Positions 34,846 through 43,874 of a stretch of DNA of 64,000 nt are shown here, piece after piece. The notes under the pieces are model-generated. The model was not told the DNA's origin. It worked only from the letters and a program-made list of their open reading frames with translations, and made no database searches. Origin of the DNA: JADJOM01 sp963817435 (GTDB lineage Bacteria; Gemmatimonadota; Gemmatimonadetes; Gemmatimonadales; GWC2-71-9); the NCBI GenBank assembly GCA_963817435.1, contig CAWFNY010000002.1, positions 248,001 through 312,000 of the forward strand, given 5' to 3'. Both the position numbers and the translations under genes were made by a program. How positions within the stretch are numbered: the first letter of the stretch is position 1; every line of letters starts with the position of its first letter.

Positions 34846-36960
34846 TCAATTGCTGAGAGGCGCAAGCATGACGCGGGCGTCCACCGCGCGCGCCCCCTCG
34901 GCGAACGCCAGGACGGGGTTGAGATCGAGTTCGGTGATCTCGGGAAAATCCGTGGTCAGCCGGGAGACGCGGAGCAGCACATCCTCCAGCGCCCCGAGAT
35001 CGGCGGGCGGCGCACCCCGCACACCTGTGAGCAGGCGGAACCCGCGGATCGCACGCACCATCTCCGCGGCCTCCAGCCGGTGAATCGGCGCCAGCCGGAA
35101 GACGACGTCCCGCAGCACTTCCACCAGCGTGCCGCCAAGCCCGAACATCAGCATCGGGCCGAGCGACGGATCGCGCGACATCCCCGCGATCAGCTCCCGC
35201 CCCCCCTTTACCATCTGCTGAACCAGGACTCCGGTGATCGAAGCCTCGGGCTGCGCTCGGCGCGCGCCGGCCATGATCTCGTCGTAGGCGGTACGCGCCT
35301 CTTCCGCGTTGCCGATGCCGACCTGCACCCCGCCGACGTCGGTCTTATGGATGATAGCCGGCGCGACAATCTTCATCACCACCGGGAACCCCATCTCGGC
35401 GGCAGCGGCGACTGCCGCTTCCGGATCTCGGGTCAGCACCGCGCGGGCCGTCGGGATGCCGTAGGCATGGAGCAGTTGCAGCGACTCGATTTCATCGAGA
35501 CGGGCGCGGCCTTCGGTGCGGGCCTTGAGCAGGATCGAGGCGGCGGCCGCCTGGTCCACCGACAGACGCTCCTCGACCGGCACCGGCCGCTCCCGCCATT
35601 CGCGATAGCGGCACATCGCGCCCAGCGCACGGGCCGCCGACTCGGGGAAGATGTACGCCGGGATATCAACCGCATGCAGCTCCGCCCGGCCCTGCGGCAA
35701 CCCCTGCCGACCCATGAGCACCGCCAGCAGCGGCTTGTCGGGGCCGCTCGCCTTGGCGGCGACGATCGCCTCCGCCACATCGGCCTGCCGGACTCCCATC
35801 GGCGGGACGAAGATGGACATCACCGCGTCGATCCCCGGGTCGTCGAGCAGGGCGCCGAGGGCGGCACGATAGCCTGACGGCGTCGCCGACGCGATCATGT
35901 CGAGGGGGTTGCTGAGTGAAGCCTCCTCCGGGAAGAGCGGCTTCAGCCGGGTGACCGTCGTCGCATCCAGCTCCGCGACGCTGAGATTGTTCGCCTCGAG
36001 CGCGTCGGCCGCCAGGATGCCCGGGCCGCCGGAGTTGGTGACCACCGCGACCCTGCGCCCGCGCGGCAGTGGCTGCCCGTTGAATGCCATCGCGAGATCG
36101 AACAGCTCTTCCACCGATCCCGCGCGCAGCACACCCGCCTGGGCGAGCAGCGCCTCGACCGCGACGTCGCTCGCGGCGAGGGCGCCGGTGTGCGATGAAG
36201 CCGCGCGCGCCCCGACTCTCGAACGCCCCGATTTCACCACGATGATCGGCTTCTTCCGGGTCACCCGCGAGGCGATCTCCAGGAACCGGCGCGGGTGCCC
36301 GAAGTTCTCGACGTACATGAGGATGACCTCGATCCCCGGGTCATCTTCCCAGTGCAGCAGCAGGTCGTTGCCACTGACATCGGGCTTGTTGCCCATCGAG
36401 ACGAACTGCGCGATCCCGATGCCGTATTCCTGCGCGTAGTCGAGCACCGACAGCCCCATGGCGCCCGACTGACTCACGAATCCCGCGCGGCCGAACGGCG
36501 GCATGCTCGGCGCGAAGGTGGCGTTCATCGAGATCGCCGGATCGGCGTTCAGGACCCCCATGCAGTTGGGGCCGACGAGGCGCATGCCGTGGCGGCGGCA
36601 GATCTCGACGAGCTGTCGCTCCCGCTCGATCCCCTCTCCGCCGACCTCGCGGAACCCCGCGCTGATCACGACCAGACCACGCACACCCTTCCGCCCGCAC
36701 TCCTCCGCCACCGTGGCCACATGGGCCTTCGGCACGCACACCACCGCCATGTCCACCGGATCGGGAATGGCGGAGACGCTTGGCCAGGCCTTGATCGAGT
36801 GGATCGCGGCCGCACTCGGGTTCACCGGGTAGACCGTCCCGGTGAATCCATAGTCCACGAGATTGGTCAGGATCTGATGGCCGAGGGTGGTTGGGGAACG
36901 AGAGGCCCCGATGACGGCGATGGACTGCGGCGAGAGAATGGGGTCGAGGGATCGAATCAT
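34846..36960 (-). CDS. ADP-forming acyl-CoA (acetate-CoA) ligase, fused alpha-beta subunits
   Basis: 704 residues. Residues 1-460 are the CoA-binding/ligase (alpha) part: SIAVIGASRSPTTLGHQIL, GPNCMGVLN, FVSQSGAMG and the phosphorylatable His in ASSHTGALAASDVA. Residues 470-704 are the ATP-grasp (beta) part with LLHAYGIPTARAVL, GFPVVMKIVAPAIIHKTDVGGV and ITELDLNPVLAF. It interconverts acyl-CoA, ADP and Pi with acid, CoA and ATP. There is no GNAT domain, unlike the Pat-type acetyltransferases of similar layout. The substrate may be acetate or another short acid. It lies upstream of the malic enzyme on the same strand, a central-carbon pair. Confidence 0.88.
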   Translation of the reverse strand: MIRSLDPILSPQSIAVIGASRSPTTLGHQILTNLVDYGFTGTVYPVNPSAAAIHSIKAWPSVSAIPDPVDMAVVCVPKAHVATVAEECGRKGVRGLVVISAGFREVGGEGIERERQLVEICRRHGMRLVGPNCMGVLNADPAISMNATFAPSMPPFGRAGFVSQSGAMGLSVLDYAQEYGIGIAQFVSMGNKPDVSGNDLLLHWEDDPGIEVILMYVENFGHPRRFLEIASRVTRKKPIIVVKSGRSRVGARAASSHTGALAASDVAVEALLAQAGVLRAGSVEELFDLAMAFNGQPLPRGRRVAVVTNSGGPGILAADALEANNLSVAELDATTVTRLKPLFPEEASLSNPLDMIASATPSGYRAALGALLDDPGIDAVMSIFVPPMGVRQADVAEAIVAAKASGPDKPLLAVLMGRQGLPQGRAELHAVDIPAYIFPESAARALGAMCRYREWRERPVPVEERLSVDQAAAASILLKARTEGRARLDEIESLQLLHAYGIPTARAVLTRDPEAAVAAAAEMGFPVVMKIVAPAIIHKTDVGGVQVGIGNAEEARTAYDEIMAGARRAQPEASITGVLVQQMVKGGRELIAGMSRDPSLGPMLMFGLGGTLVEVLRDVVFRLAPIHRLEAAEMVRAIRGFRLLTGVRGAPPADLGALEDVLLRVSRLTTDFPEITELDLNPVLAFAEGARAVDARVMLAPLSN

Positions 36961-37003
36961 GCCTGAATCCTCACCCCGGACGGGTGAATCGGGAGTGACT
37001 CGT

Positions 37004-38437
37004 TTATGAAGCGACCTTCACTGCCTCGCCGGCGGGAGGCGGTGGTGAGACCGGGAGGGAGAGCACGACCTTGAGGCCGCCGATCGGACTGCGAAGAGCC
37101 GTGATCTCGCCACCATGAAGCTCCACGACCGCGTTGACGACCGAGAGGCCGAGCCCGACGCCACCGGCCCTGGTGCGGGTGCGCGCCTCGTCGGCGAGGA
37201 AGAAGGGTGAGAAGAGCTGGGGGAGCAGCTCCTCGGGAACGCCCGGCCCCGAGTCCTCGACCGAGAGCGTCACCCGGTCGGCGACCTGGGCGAGGGCAAC
37301 CCGTATCCGGGTCCCCGCGGGCGTGTGCCGGGCGGCGTTGTCGAGCAGTTGCTCGACGACGAGCGACACCAGCCGCGGGTCGGCATCACAATGGAGGCAA
37401 GCCGGAGCCTCCTCCATCTCCAGCGAATGACCGGCGAGGCGACGGTCGACCTGGCGGGCCGCGCTGCGGACCAATTCGGCGAGGTCCAGTCGCTGCCGGC
37501 GAAGCTCCGCTTCCCCCGCTTCGAAACGGGTCAGGAAGATGAGCTGGTCCCCCATCAGGGCGAGGCGGTCCACCTCCTCGAGGACGCTGCCGAGAAGGGC
37601 GCGGTATTCCTCGGGGCTGCGCTCCCGCTGCAGGGCAACTTCCACCTCGCCCCGCATGGCGGAGATCGGGGTGCGCAGTTCGTGGCCGACATCGCGGATG
37701 ATGCGCCGCTGCGCGCTCAGGGCGCGTTCCAGGCGGGTCAGCATCGCATTGAGCACCTCGATGAGCGACCGGAGCTCGATAACGTCGGCGTGGGCCGTGA
37801 TCTGCTGCCGGCCTCCGCGCGAGTGGATGCTGCGGGCCTGGGCCGCGATCTCGGCGACCGGCTCGAGTGACGACCGTGCCAGCCAGGCGGCCCCGACTCC
37901 CGTCAGCAGCGTGCCGAGCAGGACCGTCGCGAGAATGCGAATGAGGATGGTGCGAGTCGCGTGGAAAAGCGGCGTGACGGACGCCGCCACCTGCACCGCG
38001 GCCACACCGGCGGCCGGGCCGCGGCCGGGACTGGGTCCCGGAAAGTAGACAGAACGGAACTCGCGCCCTCCCCAGCTGGTGGTCGCCCAGCCGCGTTCCC
38101 CCGCGCGCGCGAGGATCATGGCGGCAGAATCGAGAGGAATCCCGGCCGCGAGCGCAGAGTTGCTGTTGAGGACGCGCCCTGAGGAATCCCGGGTGACGAC
38201 CAGCCGATTGCCCTCCGTGACGGTGCCGCTCAAGTCGCTCGCACCGACATGGGCGGTCAGCGGCTCGCCGCTCGCGATCACGTCGGCCATGATCGCCGCC
38301 GCGTCCGCGAGCGCACGATCGAGCTCGCTCTCGAGCGTGGTGCGCACGCCAAGATAGGCCCAGAGCCCGATGAACAGCAGCGCCGCCAGCATGGTGGCCG
38401 CGTAGCGCAGCGTAAGCGTGCGTTGCAGGGAGCGCAT
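37004..38437 (-). CDS. Transmembrane sensor histidine kinase (HAMP, HisKA, HATPase)
   Basis: 477 residues. The first helix (about 10-30, TMLAALLFIGLWAYLGV) and second helix (about 165-190, ILIRILATVLLGTLLTGVGAAW) frame a periplasmic sensor of about 130 residues. A HAMP linker follows, then HisKA with the acceptor in RDVGHELRTPISAMRGEVE. The ATPase has an N-box (LLDNAARHTPAGT), G1 (DSGPGVPEEL) and G2 (GGVGLGLSVVN), all intact. It is 47 bases downstream of a receiver-only response regulator on the same strand, which should be its partner. Confidence 0.92.
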   Translation of the reverse strand: MRSLQRTLTLRYAATMLAALLFIGLWAYLGVRTTLESELDRALADAAAIMADVIASGEPLTAHVGASDLSGTVTEGNRLVVTRDSSGRVLNSNSALAAGIPLDSAAMILARAGERGWATTSWGGREFRSVYFPGPSPGRGPAAGVAAVQVAASVTPLFHATRTILIRILATVLLGTLLTGVGAAWLARSSLEPVAEIAAQARSIHSRGGRQQITAHADVIELRSLIEVLNAMLTRLERALSAQRRIIRDVGHELRTPISAMRGEVEVALQRERSPEEYRALLGSVLEEVDRLALMGDQLIFLTRFEAGEAELRRQRLDLAELVRSAARQVDRRLAGHSLEMEEAPACLHCDADPRLVSLVVEQLLDNAARHTPAGTRIRVALAQVADRVTLSVEDSGPGVPEELLPQLFSPFFLADEARTRTRAGGVGLGLSVVNAVVELHGGEITALRSPIGGLKVVLSLPVSPPPPAGEAVKVAS

Positions 38438-38484
38438 GGGAGATCGGGACTGCGAGCAGACTGCGAGGGACGGGAGCCCGGCCG

Positions 38485-38856
38485 TCAGGCCGGCTTGGGA
38501 CTCTTGGGCAGCAACGATCCGACTCGTTGCAGCAGGTCATTGAAACGGAATGGCTTGGTCAGGTACGCGTCGACCCCGGCATCAACGGCGCTCCGGATGT
38601 CCTGGGCGTCGTCCCGGGCGGTCAGCATCAGGATGGGGGTGGTCCGGCCCTCCCGCCGGAGTTCGGCGGCGACTTCGGGACCACTGCGCTTCGGGAGCAT
38701 ATAATCGAGGAGAATGAGGTCGAACTCGCCGGCGCGGGCTCGTTCGAGAGCCTCCTCGCCGTCGCGCGCGACTTCCACCTCGAACCGTTCCTCGCGGAAA
38801 CCCTGCTCGAGGAACCCGGCGACCTTCCGGTCGTCTTCGACGATGAGAATCTTCAC
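38485..38856 (-). CDS. Stand-alone receiver-domain response regulator
   Basis: 123 residues starting at a GTG. It is a complete receiver: acidic pair in ILIVEDDRKVAGFLEQGF, phosphorylatable Asp in LILLDYMLPKRSG, Thr in LMLTARDD and Lys in YLTKPFRFNDLL. The sequence is of the OmpR/PhoB type, in which a winged-helix DNA-binding domain normally follows. Here the frame stops at LLPKSPKPA just after the receiver and no such domain follows in the 47 bases before the kinase. It would act by protein contact or phosphorelay rather than DNA binding, unless it is a truncated relic. Confidence 0.88.
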   Translation of the reverse strand: MKILIVEDDRKVAGFLEQGFREERFEVEVARDGEEALERARAGEFDLILLDYMLPKRSGPEVAAELRREGRTTPILMLTARDDAQDIRSAVDAGVDAYLTKPFRFNDLLQRVGSLLPKSPKPA

Positions 38857-38930
38857 GATCCAAGCCTACCGCCCGGACCGTGAAGATGGAATGAAGGAAA
38901 GGTGTGCCTTGGTTCCGATCCGGCCGCTGT

Positions 38931-40181
38931 TCAGCGGAGCGGCGCCGCCAGATTGACGAAGTAGACCTCGTTGAAGTCCGTGGTGCCGAGCTTCGGGAGC
39001 AGCTTGGCGGCCGGTCCATCGGTCACGCCGAAATCGTCGTCGTTGGAGATCGCGATGGTGTGGTCGTCGACAATCGCGATCCCCTCGGGCTTGTCGTGCG
39101 GATACCCCAGCGCCAGCAGGTCCACCAGCAATTCCTTCTTGACCGGCACGATCCCGGCCGCCTTCAGATCGGCGGGCGCAATCGACTCCAGACTCTTGCC
39201 GCCGAAGAGCATCCCCTCGGCGCCGTTGGCCGGATCGGAGACGTCCGTGGCGCCGGTGAGATCGACCCGGTATACCCGCTTCACCATGGCCGGCTTGGCC
39301 AAGTCCCCCGGCATCTCGCCGTCGCGCTCGATGATCAGGAAGTGGTTCTGATCGATGGCTGCGATATCGCTGGTGCGGTTGTCGACGGCATCCTGCAGGT
39401 AGACGTACTGCCTGGTCTGTCCGGTCCTGGTGTCGTAGCGGAGCAGACGGGTGATCACCGAATTCCGGCCCGCTTCCTTGGGGTTGTCGAGCGGGCCCTC
39501 GAAGATGGCCACGAGAGTCTGCCCGTCCGGCAGCAGGGTCAGCCCCTCGATGCCCCGGTTGGCGCGCCGCTTCTGCAGCACCAGTGGCAGGGCATGATCC
39601 CCGCCGGTGAAGGGGCTGTACCGCTCCAGCGTGCGGCCACGCGGGTCGAGGTGCAGCAGGCTCGGGCCGTACTCCTCGGAGATCCAGAACCCGCCGTCCC
39701 GGAGCGGCGCGAGTCCCTCGGGATCGACCCCCTCGGAATCGGGCGGAATGACCTTGCCGTCGAGATCGAGCGCGGTTTCTCCGGTGCCGCCGAGTCCCTT
39801 GAGCGGGGGGATTCCGGTGAGGGGTCTGTGCTCCCTGTCCGACATCTCGATCTTCGCCACCTGGGTCAGCGCGCCGGCTTCCAGCCTGAATCGCCCGATG
39901 CGGGGTGTGAAGCCCGGAGCCACGAACGCCTTGATATCCTTGCCTGCCTCGTAGTTGGGGCCGCGGTCGGCGAGCAGATAGAAGTAGCCCGGCGCCACCG
40001 GATCGGACGCGATTCCGGAGCCGTAGCCCGCATCGAAGACGTCGACGCCTTTGACGGTCGTCAGCACCGTTCTCGGCAGGACCTTCACCACCACCGGCGG
40101 CTCCTGCCGCCACGGCCACGTCGCCGCCACGCCGGCGAGAATCAGGGCGACGGGCACTGCTCCACGCCTCACAAAACCCAT
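38931..40181 (-). CDS. Secreted phytase-like esterase (PF13449 family)
   Basis: 416 residues from the ATG at 40181 with AGGAG upstream; the longer frame adds a non-coding-looking 41 residues. An N-terminal hydrophobic segment (VPVALILAGVAATW) serves as signal or anchor. The body matches the 'esterase-like activity of phytase' family: YGSGIASDPVAPGYFYLLADRGPNYE, DPEGLAPLRDGGFWISEEYGPSLL, NRGIEGLTLLPDGQTLVAIFEGPL and KPEGIAIVDDHTIAISNDDDFGVTD. These are propeller blades with Asp/Glu clusters suited to calcium binding. It probably acts on an extracellular phosphoester; the substrate is not known. It is divergent from topoisomerase IB. Confidence 0.8.
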   Translation of the reverse strand: MGFVRRGAVPVALILAGVAATWPWRQEPPVVVKVLPRTVLTTVKGVDVFDAGYGSGIASDPVAPGYFYLLADRGPNYEAGKDIKAFVAPGFTPRIGRFRLEAGALTQVAKIEMSDREHRPLTGIPPLKGLGGTGETALDLDGKVIPPDSEGVDPEGLAPLRDGGFWISEEYGPSLLHLDPRGRTLERYSPFTGGDHALPLVLQKRRANRGIEGLTLLPDGQTLVAIFEGPLDNPKEAGRNSVITRLLRYDTRTGQTRQYVYLQDAVDNRTSDIAAIDQNHFLIIERDGEMPGDLAKPAMVKRVYRVDLTGATDVSDPANGAEGMLFGGKSLESIAPADLKAAGIVPVKKELLVDLLALGYPHDKPEGIAIVDDHTIAISNDDDFGVTDGPAAKLLPKLGTTDFNEVYFVNLAAPLR

Positions 40182-40381
40182 GGATGGACTCCTGTGATCC
40201 GTTCTCCCTCGCCGGATGGCGCGGGTGTGGAATGTTACCCGAACCCCCACGGCATTCAGGTCTCGGGACTGCATCGAACAGGTAAAACTGGTGGGTTCGG
40301 CCACCAGGGAACCGGGGCCCCGGGCCCAGCGACCAGGACCCCCCGGTTGACCCCCCTCCCTTTCGCCCGCATCATCTACCC

Positions 40382-41539
40382 GTGGCGATCATCGCAAGAA
40401 GCCCAGCGCCGCCCGCGAGCGGCCAGGCCCCGCCAGGGGCCGACGACAGCCCAGCACCGCAGGTCGATGAGCACCGGGAGTCCGCGGTTGCGGCAGGACT
40501 CCGGTACGTCACCGATACGATGCCGGGGATCCGGCGCAAGCGCGTCGGCCGTGGCGTTTCCTACATCCGGCCGGACGGTTCCCGGGTCAAGGATCCGGCG
40601 ACGCTGAAGCGGATCCGGGGCCTGGTGATCCCGCCTGCCTGGAACGAGGTCTGGATCTGTCCCTTCCCGGAGGGACACATCCAGGTCACCGCCCGCGATG
40701 CCAAGGGACGCAAGCAATACCGGTACCATCCGCGCTATCGCGCGGTGCGGGACGAGACCAAGTTCGGCCGGATGCTCGAATTCAGCGAACTGCTCCCCGG
40801 CATCCGCGAGCATCTGGAGCACGACCTCAGACTCACCGGCCTTCCCCGTCCCAAACTGCTCGCGACCGTCGTCTGGCTGCTGGAGCGGACCTTTATCCGG
40901 GTCGGCAACGACGAATATGCCCGGGACAACCGGTCCTACGGGCTGACGACGATGCGCCGGCGGCACCTGACCGTCTCCGGGTCACGGATGGATTTCGAGT
41001 TTCGCGGCAAGAGCGGCGTGAAGCACGCGCTCTCGGTCACCGACCGCCGCATCGCCCGCATCATTCAGCACTGCCAGTCGCTGCCCGGCGAGGAGCTGTT
41101 TCAGTATCTCGATGAGGAGGGGGAGCGGCAGTCGGTGGACTCGGGGGACATCAACGAGTACCTGCGGCAGATCAGCGGGAGGGAGATCACGGCGAAGGAC
41201 TTCCGCACCTGGGCGGGGACGATGCTCGCGGCATCCCAGCTCTGCAAGCTGGGACCGGCGCCCAATGAGAAGCAGGCCAAGACGAACATCGTCGCCGCCG
41301 TGGACGAGGTGGCCCGCCGCCTGGGCAACACGCGCGCGGTGTGCCGCAAGTACTACGTCCATCCGGTCATCATCGAGGCCTACCTGCAGGGCCAGGTCCC
41401 GCCCATTCCGCCTGAGCCACCGACACCTGCCCGCGATCATCCCGCCGCCGCGATCCGCCGCGACGAGGCGATCGTGCTGAACTTCATTCAGAGTTGGGGC
41501 AAGGAAACTGCAGCGACCGCCTCCACGCCCGTGAGCTGA
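40382..41539 (+). CDS. Poxvirus-type DNA topoisomerase IB
   Basis: 385 residues from a GTG at 40382. It relaxes supercoils through a 3'-phosphotyrosine intermediate without ATP. The N-terminal domain contains GRGVSYIRPDGSRVKD and IPPAWNEVWICPFPEGHIQ. The catalytic domain has the RYHPRYRAVRDETKFG and VGNDEYARDNRSYGLTTMRRRH blocks and the active-site Tyr in CRKYYVHPVIIEAYLQG. It lies alone, divergent from the esterase and convergent with the MFS gene. Such enzymes are patchily distributed in bacteria. Confidence 0.95.
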   Translation: MAIIARSPAPPASGQAPPGADDSPAPQVDEHRESAVAAGLRYVTDTMPGIRRKRVGRGVSYIRPDGSRVKDPATLKRIRGLVIPPAWNEVWICPFPEGHIQVTARDAKGRKQYRYHPRYRAVRDETKFGRMLEFSELLPGIREHLEHDLRLTGLPRPKLLATVVWLLERTFIRVGNDEYARDNRSYGLTTMRRRHLTVSGSRMDFEFRGKSGVKHALSVTDRRIARIIQHCQSLPGEELFQYLDEEGERQSVDSGDINEYLRQISGREITAKDFRTWAGTMLAASQLCKLGPAPNEKQAKTNIVAAVDEVARRLGNTRAVCRKYYVHPVIIEAYLQGQVPPIPPEPPTPARDHPAAAIRRDEAIVLNFIQSWGKETAATASTPVS

Positions 41540-41665
41540 AGCCTCGGCCGCTCTCCCTGCGCGGTCCCTCCAGGCGCTCGGCCTCGCGGTGCGACAGCGC
41601 CTTCAGCGTCTGCGAGGCCACGCGCCCTCCGGGACCTGCACAGGGCTCGCGACCAGCATAGAGGA

Positions 41666-41689
41666 ACCAGGCACTGAGCACCAGGCACT
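41666..41689. repeat. Direct repeat of ACCAGGCACT
   Basis: ACCAGGCACT occurs at 41666-41675 and 41680-41689 with a 14-base period, in the gap between the convergent topoisomerase and MFS genes. It has no hairpin potential of its own and no known function. Confidence 0.4.
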
Positions 41690-41695
41690 TCCCAC

Positions 41696-42898
41696 TCACC
41701 CCTCTCCCCCGTACACCACCCCGCGCTTCTCCGGGCCGAGCGAGGCGATGATCGCGCCGCCAACGAGGACGGTCGCCGCCGTGCATGCCATCGCCCAGGT
41801 GTAGCTGAACCGGGCGGCGAAGACGGCTTCCAGATACACGACGCTCCCCGCCACCAGCACCCCGCATTGATAGGCAAATCCCGGCAGGAAGCCGCGCACC
41901 GCGTCGGGGGCGAGCTCCGTGATATGGGCCGGAATCACGCCCCAGGCCCCCTGCACCATCGCCTGCATCAGGAATGCGCCCAGAAACAGGACCGGGAGGG
42001 AGGGCGCGAAGGCCCATGCGGGGATCGTGACCAGCGCGCCCAGGAGGGCCGTCACCATGGCGCGTCGGCGGCCGACCCGATCGGAGTACATCCCGAAGAG
42101 CACACCGCCGAGCACCGCCCCCAGCATCGAGACGGCAGTGAGGATGGCGCGCCGTTCGGGTGTGAGGCCCCAGTCGCGCTGGAGGAAGGTGGGGTAGAGG
42201 TCCTGGGTGCCGTGGGAGACGAAGTTCATCATCGTCATCAGCGCCCAGAGATAGAGGAAGATCCGCCAGTGGGAGAGAATCCCGCGCCCCAGCTCCGACC
42301 AGTCCTTGTGACGCGTGCGCTGCCATACCTCCGACTCCGGCACCTTGAAGCGAACGTAGACGGCGAGCAGCGCAGGTAGGCCACCAATAAAGAACATCGG
42401 CCGCCAGCCCCAGCGCGGAAAGACGATCAGGTAGCACAGCGCCGCCAGCAGGTAGCCGACGGCGTATCCCTGCTGCAGCAGGCCGGAGAAGAGCCCGCGC
42501 AGCTTCGGCGGCACCTTCTCCATCACCAGCGATGCGCCCACACCCCACTCCCCTCCCATGCCGATCCCGAACAGCGCCCGCAGCACGAGGAAGGAGCCGT
42601 AGCTCGGTGCGAGCCCCGAGAGCACCTCGATGAAGGCGTAGAAGACGAGATTGACCATCAGCGGAATGCGCCGGCCGTAGCGATCGGCCATCAGCCCGAA
42701 GATCAGGGCGCCGACAGGACGGAACGCGAGCGTGACCGTCACCGAGAGTGCGAGTTCGGCGTCGGTGCGGCCGAATTCCTTCGCGATCGCGGTCAGCGTC
42801 ATGACGACGACGAAGAAGTCGAACGCGTCGAGGGTCCAGCCGAGAAAACCGGCGAAGACGGTGGCGCGGTGGCCGGAGGACGACGTGGATGTGGTCAT
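41696..42898 (-). CDS. MFS transporter, metabolite:H+ symporter family
   Basis: 400 residues from the ATG at 42898 (the longer frame to 43267 overlaps the preceding gene). It has twelve predicted helices. The MFS signature between helices 2 and 3 reads GLMADRYGRRIPLMVN, and its repeat between helices 8 and 9 reads GMYSDRVGRRRAMVT. The start VFAGFLGWTLDAFDFFVVVMTLTAIAKEFG and the motif GIGMGGEWGVGASLVMEKVP are typical of sialate/organic-acid:proton symporters. It is the last gene of the sulfur operon, 74 bases after a small membrane protein. The cargo could be an organic acid or a sulfur compound. Confidence 0.85.
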   Translation of the reverse strand: MTTSTSSSGHRATVFAGFLGWTLDAFDFFVVVMTLTAIAKEFGRTDAELALSVTVTLAFRPVGALIFGLMADRYGRRIPLMVNLVFYAFIEVLSGLAPSYGSFLVLRALFGIGMGGEWGVGASLVMEKVPPKLRGLFSGLLQQGYAVGYLLAALCYLIVFPRWGWRPMFFIGGLPALLAVYVRFKVPESEVWQRTRHKDWSELGRGILSHWRIFLYLWALMTMMNFVSHGTQDLYPTFLQRDWGLTPERRAILTAVSMLGAVLGGVLFGMYSDRVGRRRAMVTALLGALVTIPAWAFAPSLPVLFLGAFLMQAMVQGAWGVIPAHITELAPDAVRGFLPGFAYQCGVLVAGSVVYLEAVFAARFSYTWAMACTAATVLVGGAIIASLGPEKRGVVYGGEG

Positions 42899-42972
42899 GG
42901 GTGGGGCCAAGTATGCCGCGAAACCGCGGTGCGGGCCAGCGGCGGGCGCAGGGCACACCGCACCGGCTGCTG

Positions 42973-43287
42973 CTACTCGGGCATGCAGCCCCGTGGCGAA
43001 TATCGCAGCGGCAGGGAGTCGTGCGTCGTGAGGGTGTCCCGCGCCGCAGGCTGGGACGGCGACACGGGCCGCACCTTGCGCGCCGGATGGGGCGAAGGGA
43101 CGGCGTCCGATCGGCCAAGGCGCAGTGAGTCCATCATGAACCCGTTCGCGCGCACGAAAGCGGTGTCGAAATGCGCCGCCGGGACTGCGACGGGAGGCCG
43201 GGCGGCCTCTCGGGCGCCCGTGACGATCGCGGCGATTGCGAGCACCGCAATGGCGACCGCGATCCACCGGGGCAGCCCCCCGCTCAC
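42973..43287 (-). CDS. Small membrane-anchored protein in the sulfur operon
   Basis: 104 residues starting at a GTG that overlaps the stop of the preceding YeeE/YedE gene (GTGA). This coupling is the main reason to accept it. One hydrophobic helix (about 8-25, WIAVAIAVLAIAAIVTGA) is followed by a Pro/Arg-rich tail with a single cysteine near the end (RGCMPE). It is not a recognised family. It could be an accessory subunit of the neighbouring channel or a periplasmic thiol-carrying tail. Confidence 0.5.
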   Translation of the reverse strand: MSGGLPRWIAVAIAVLAIAAIVTGAREAARPPVAVPAAHFDTAFVRANGFMMDSLRLGRSDAVPSPHPARKVRPVSPSQPAARDTLTTHDSLPLRYSPRGCMPE

Positions 43288-43874
43288 CGCGTACCTCCGG
43301 CAGTGAGCCGATCGATCAGCAGAAAGGCGCCTAGTGCGAGCAGCGCGATCCCGCCAACCGCCACGCCGCTCGGCAGATTGAGCAGCGCCGGCAGGGTGGC
43401 GCCGGGCATCGGCGTCGCATCAACCATGCGCCCGAGGGCGGGTGCCGCTTCGCCGAAGACCAGCATGCCGGCGATCATGCCCAGCAGCGCGGCGAGACCG
43501 TCGAGGCGCCCGCTCACCCCGGCGATGCACGAGGTGCCCGGGCAGTATCCCGCGAGCACGAACCCCGCACCGAAGATCAGGCCGCCCACGAGCTGTGGCA
43601 GGACGTAGGTCGGGGGCGCAAGCAGGGCCGAGCGATCGAGCAGACCCAGCCGTTCGAACCAGTAGAGCCCGAGCATTGCGGTGACGATGGCGGTGAACAT
43701 CACCTTGAAGACCGTGAGGTCCCTCAGGTAGAATTGGCCCGAGAGCTTCCGGCCATCTCCGAGGCCACCTCGTTCCAGCGCCGCGCCGAAGCCGGCTCCG
43801 AGCACCACTGCGAGACCGAGCATCACCGGCGCCGGCAGCTCGCCATGCTGGCCCAGCGGGAAGGTCAGATCCAT
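43284..43874 (-). CDS. YeeE/YedE-type sulfur transport protein (second half-unit)
   Basis: 196 residues from the ATG at 43874. There are about five hydrophobic helices. The cysteine motif GYCPGTSCIAGVSGRLDG is the conserved channel signature of YeeE/YedE (TsuA-like) thiosulfate transporters. It overlaps the upstream half-size paralogue by 10 bases, so the two are likely translated together and form a pseudo-dimer. Full-length TsuA carries both halves in one chain. The rhodanese in the same operon agrees with import of sulfane sulfur or thiosulfate. Confidence 0.88.
   Translation of the reverse strand: MDLTFPLGQHGELPAPVMLGLAVVLGAGFGAALERGGLGDGRKLSGQFYLRDLTVFKVMFTAIVTAMLGLYWFERLGLLDRSALLAPPTYVLPQLVGGLIFGAGFVLAGYCPGTSCIAGVSGRLDGLAALLGMIAGMLVFGEAAPALGRMVDATPMPGATLPALLNLPSGVAVGGIALLALGAFLLIDRLTAGGTR

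Noticed and set aside
38485..38856. Frameshift removing the DNA-binding domain of the response regulator
   Set aside because: The 47 bases to the kinase cannot hold a winged-helix domain, and no such domain appears in another frame nearby, so this is recorded as a bare receiver rather than a frameshift.
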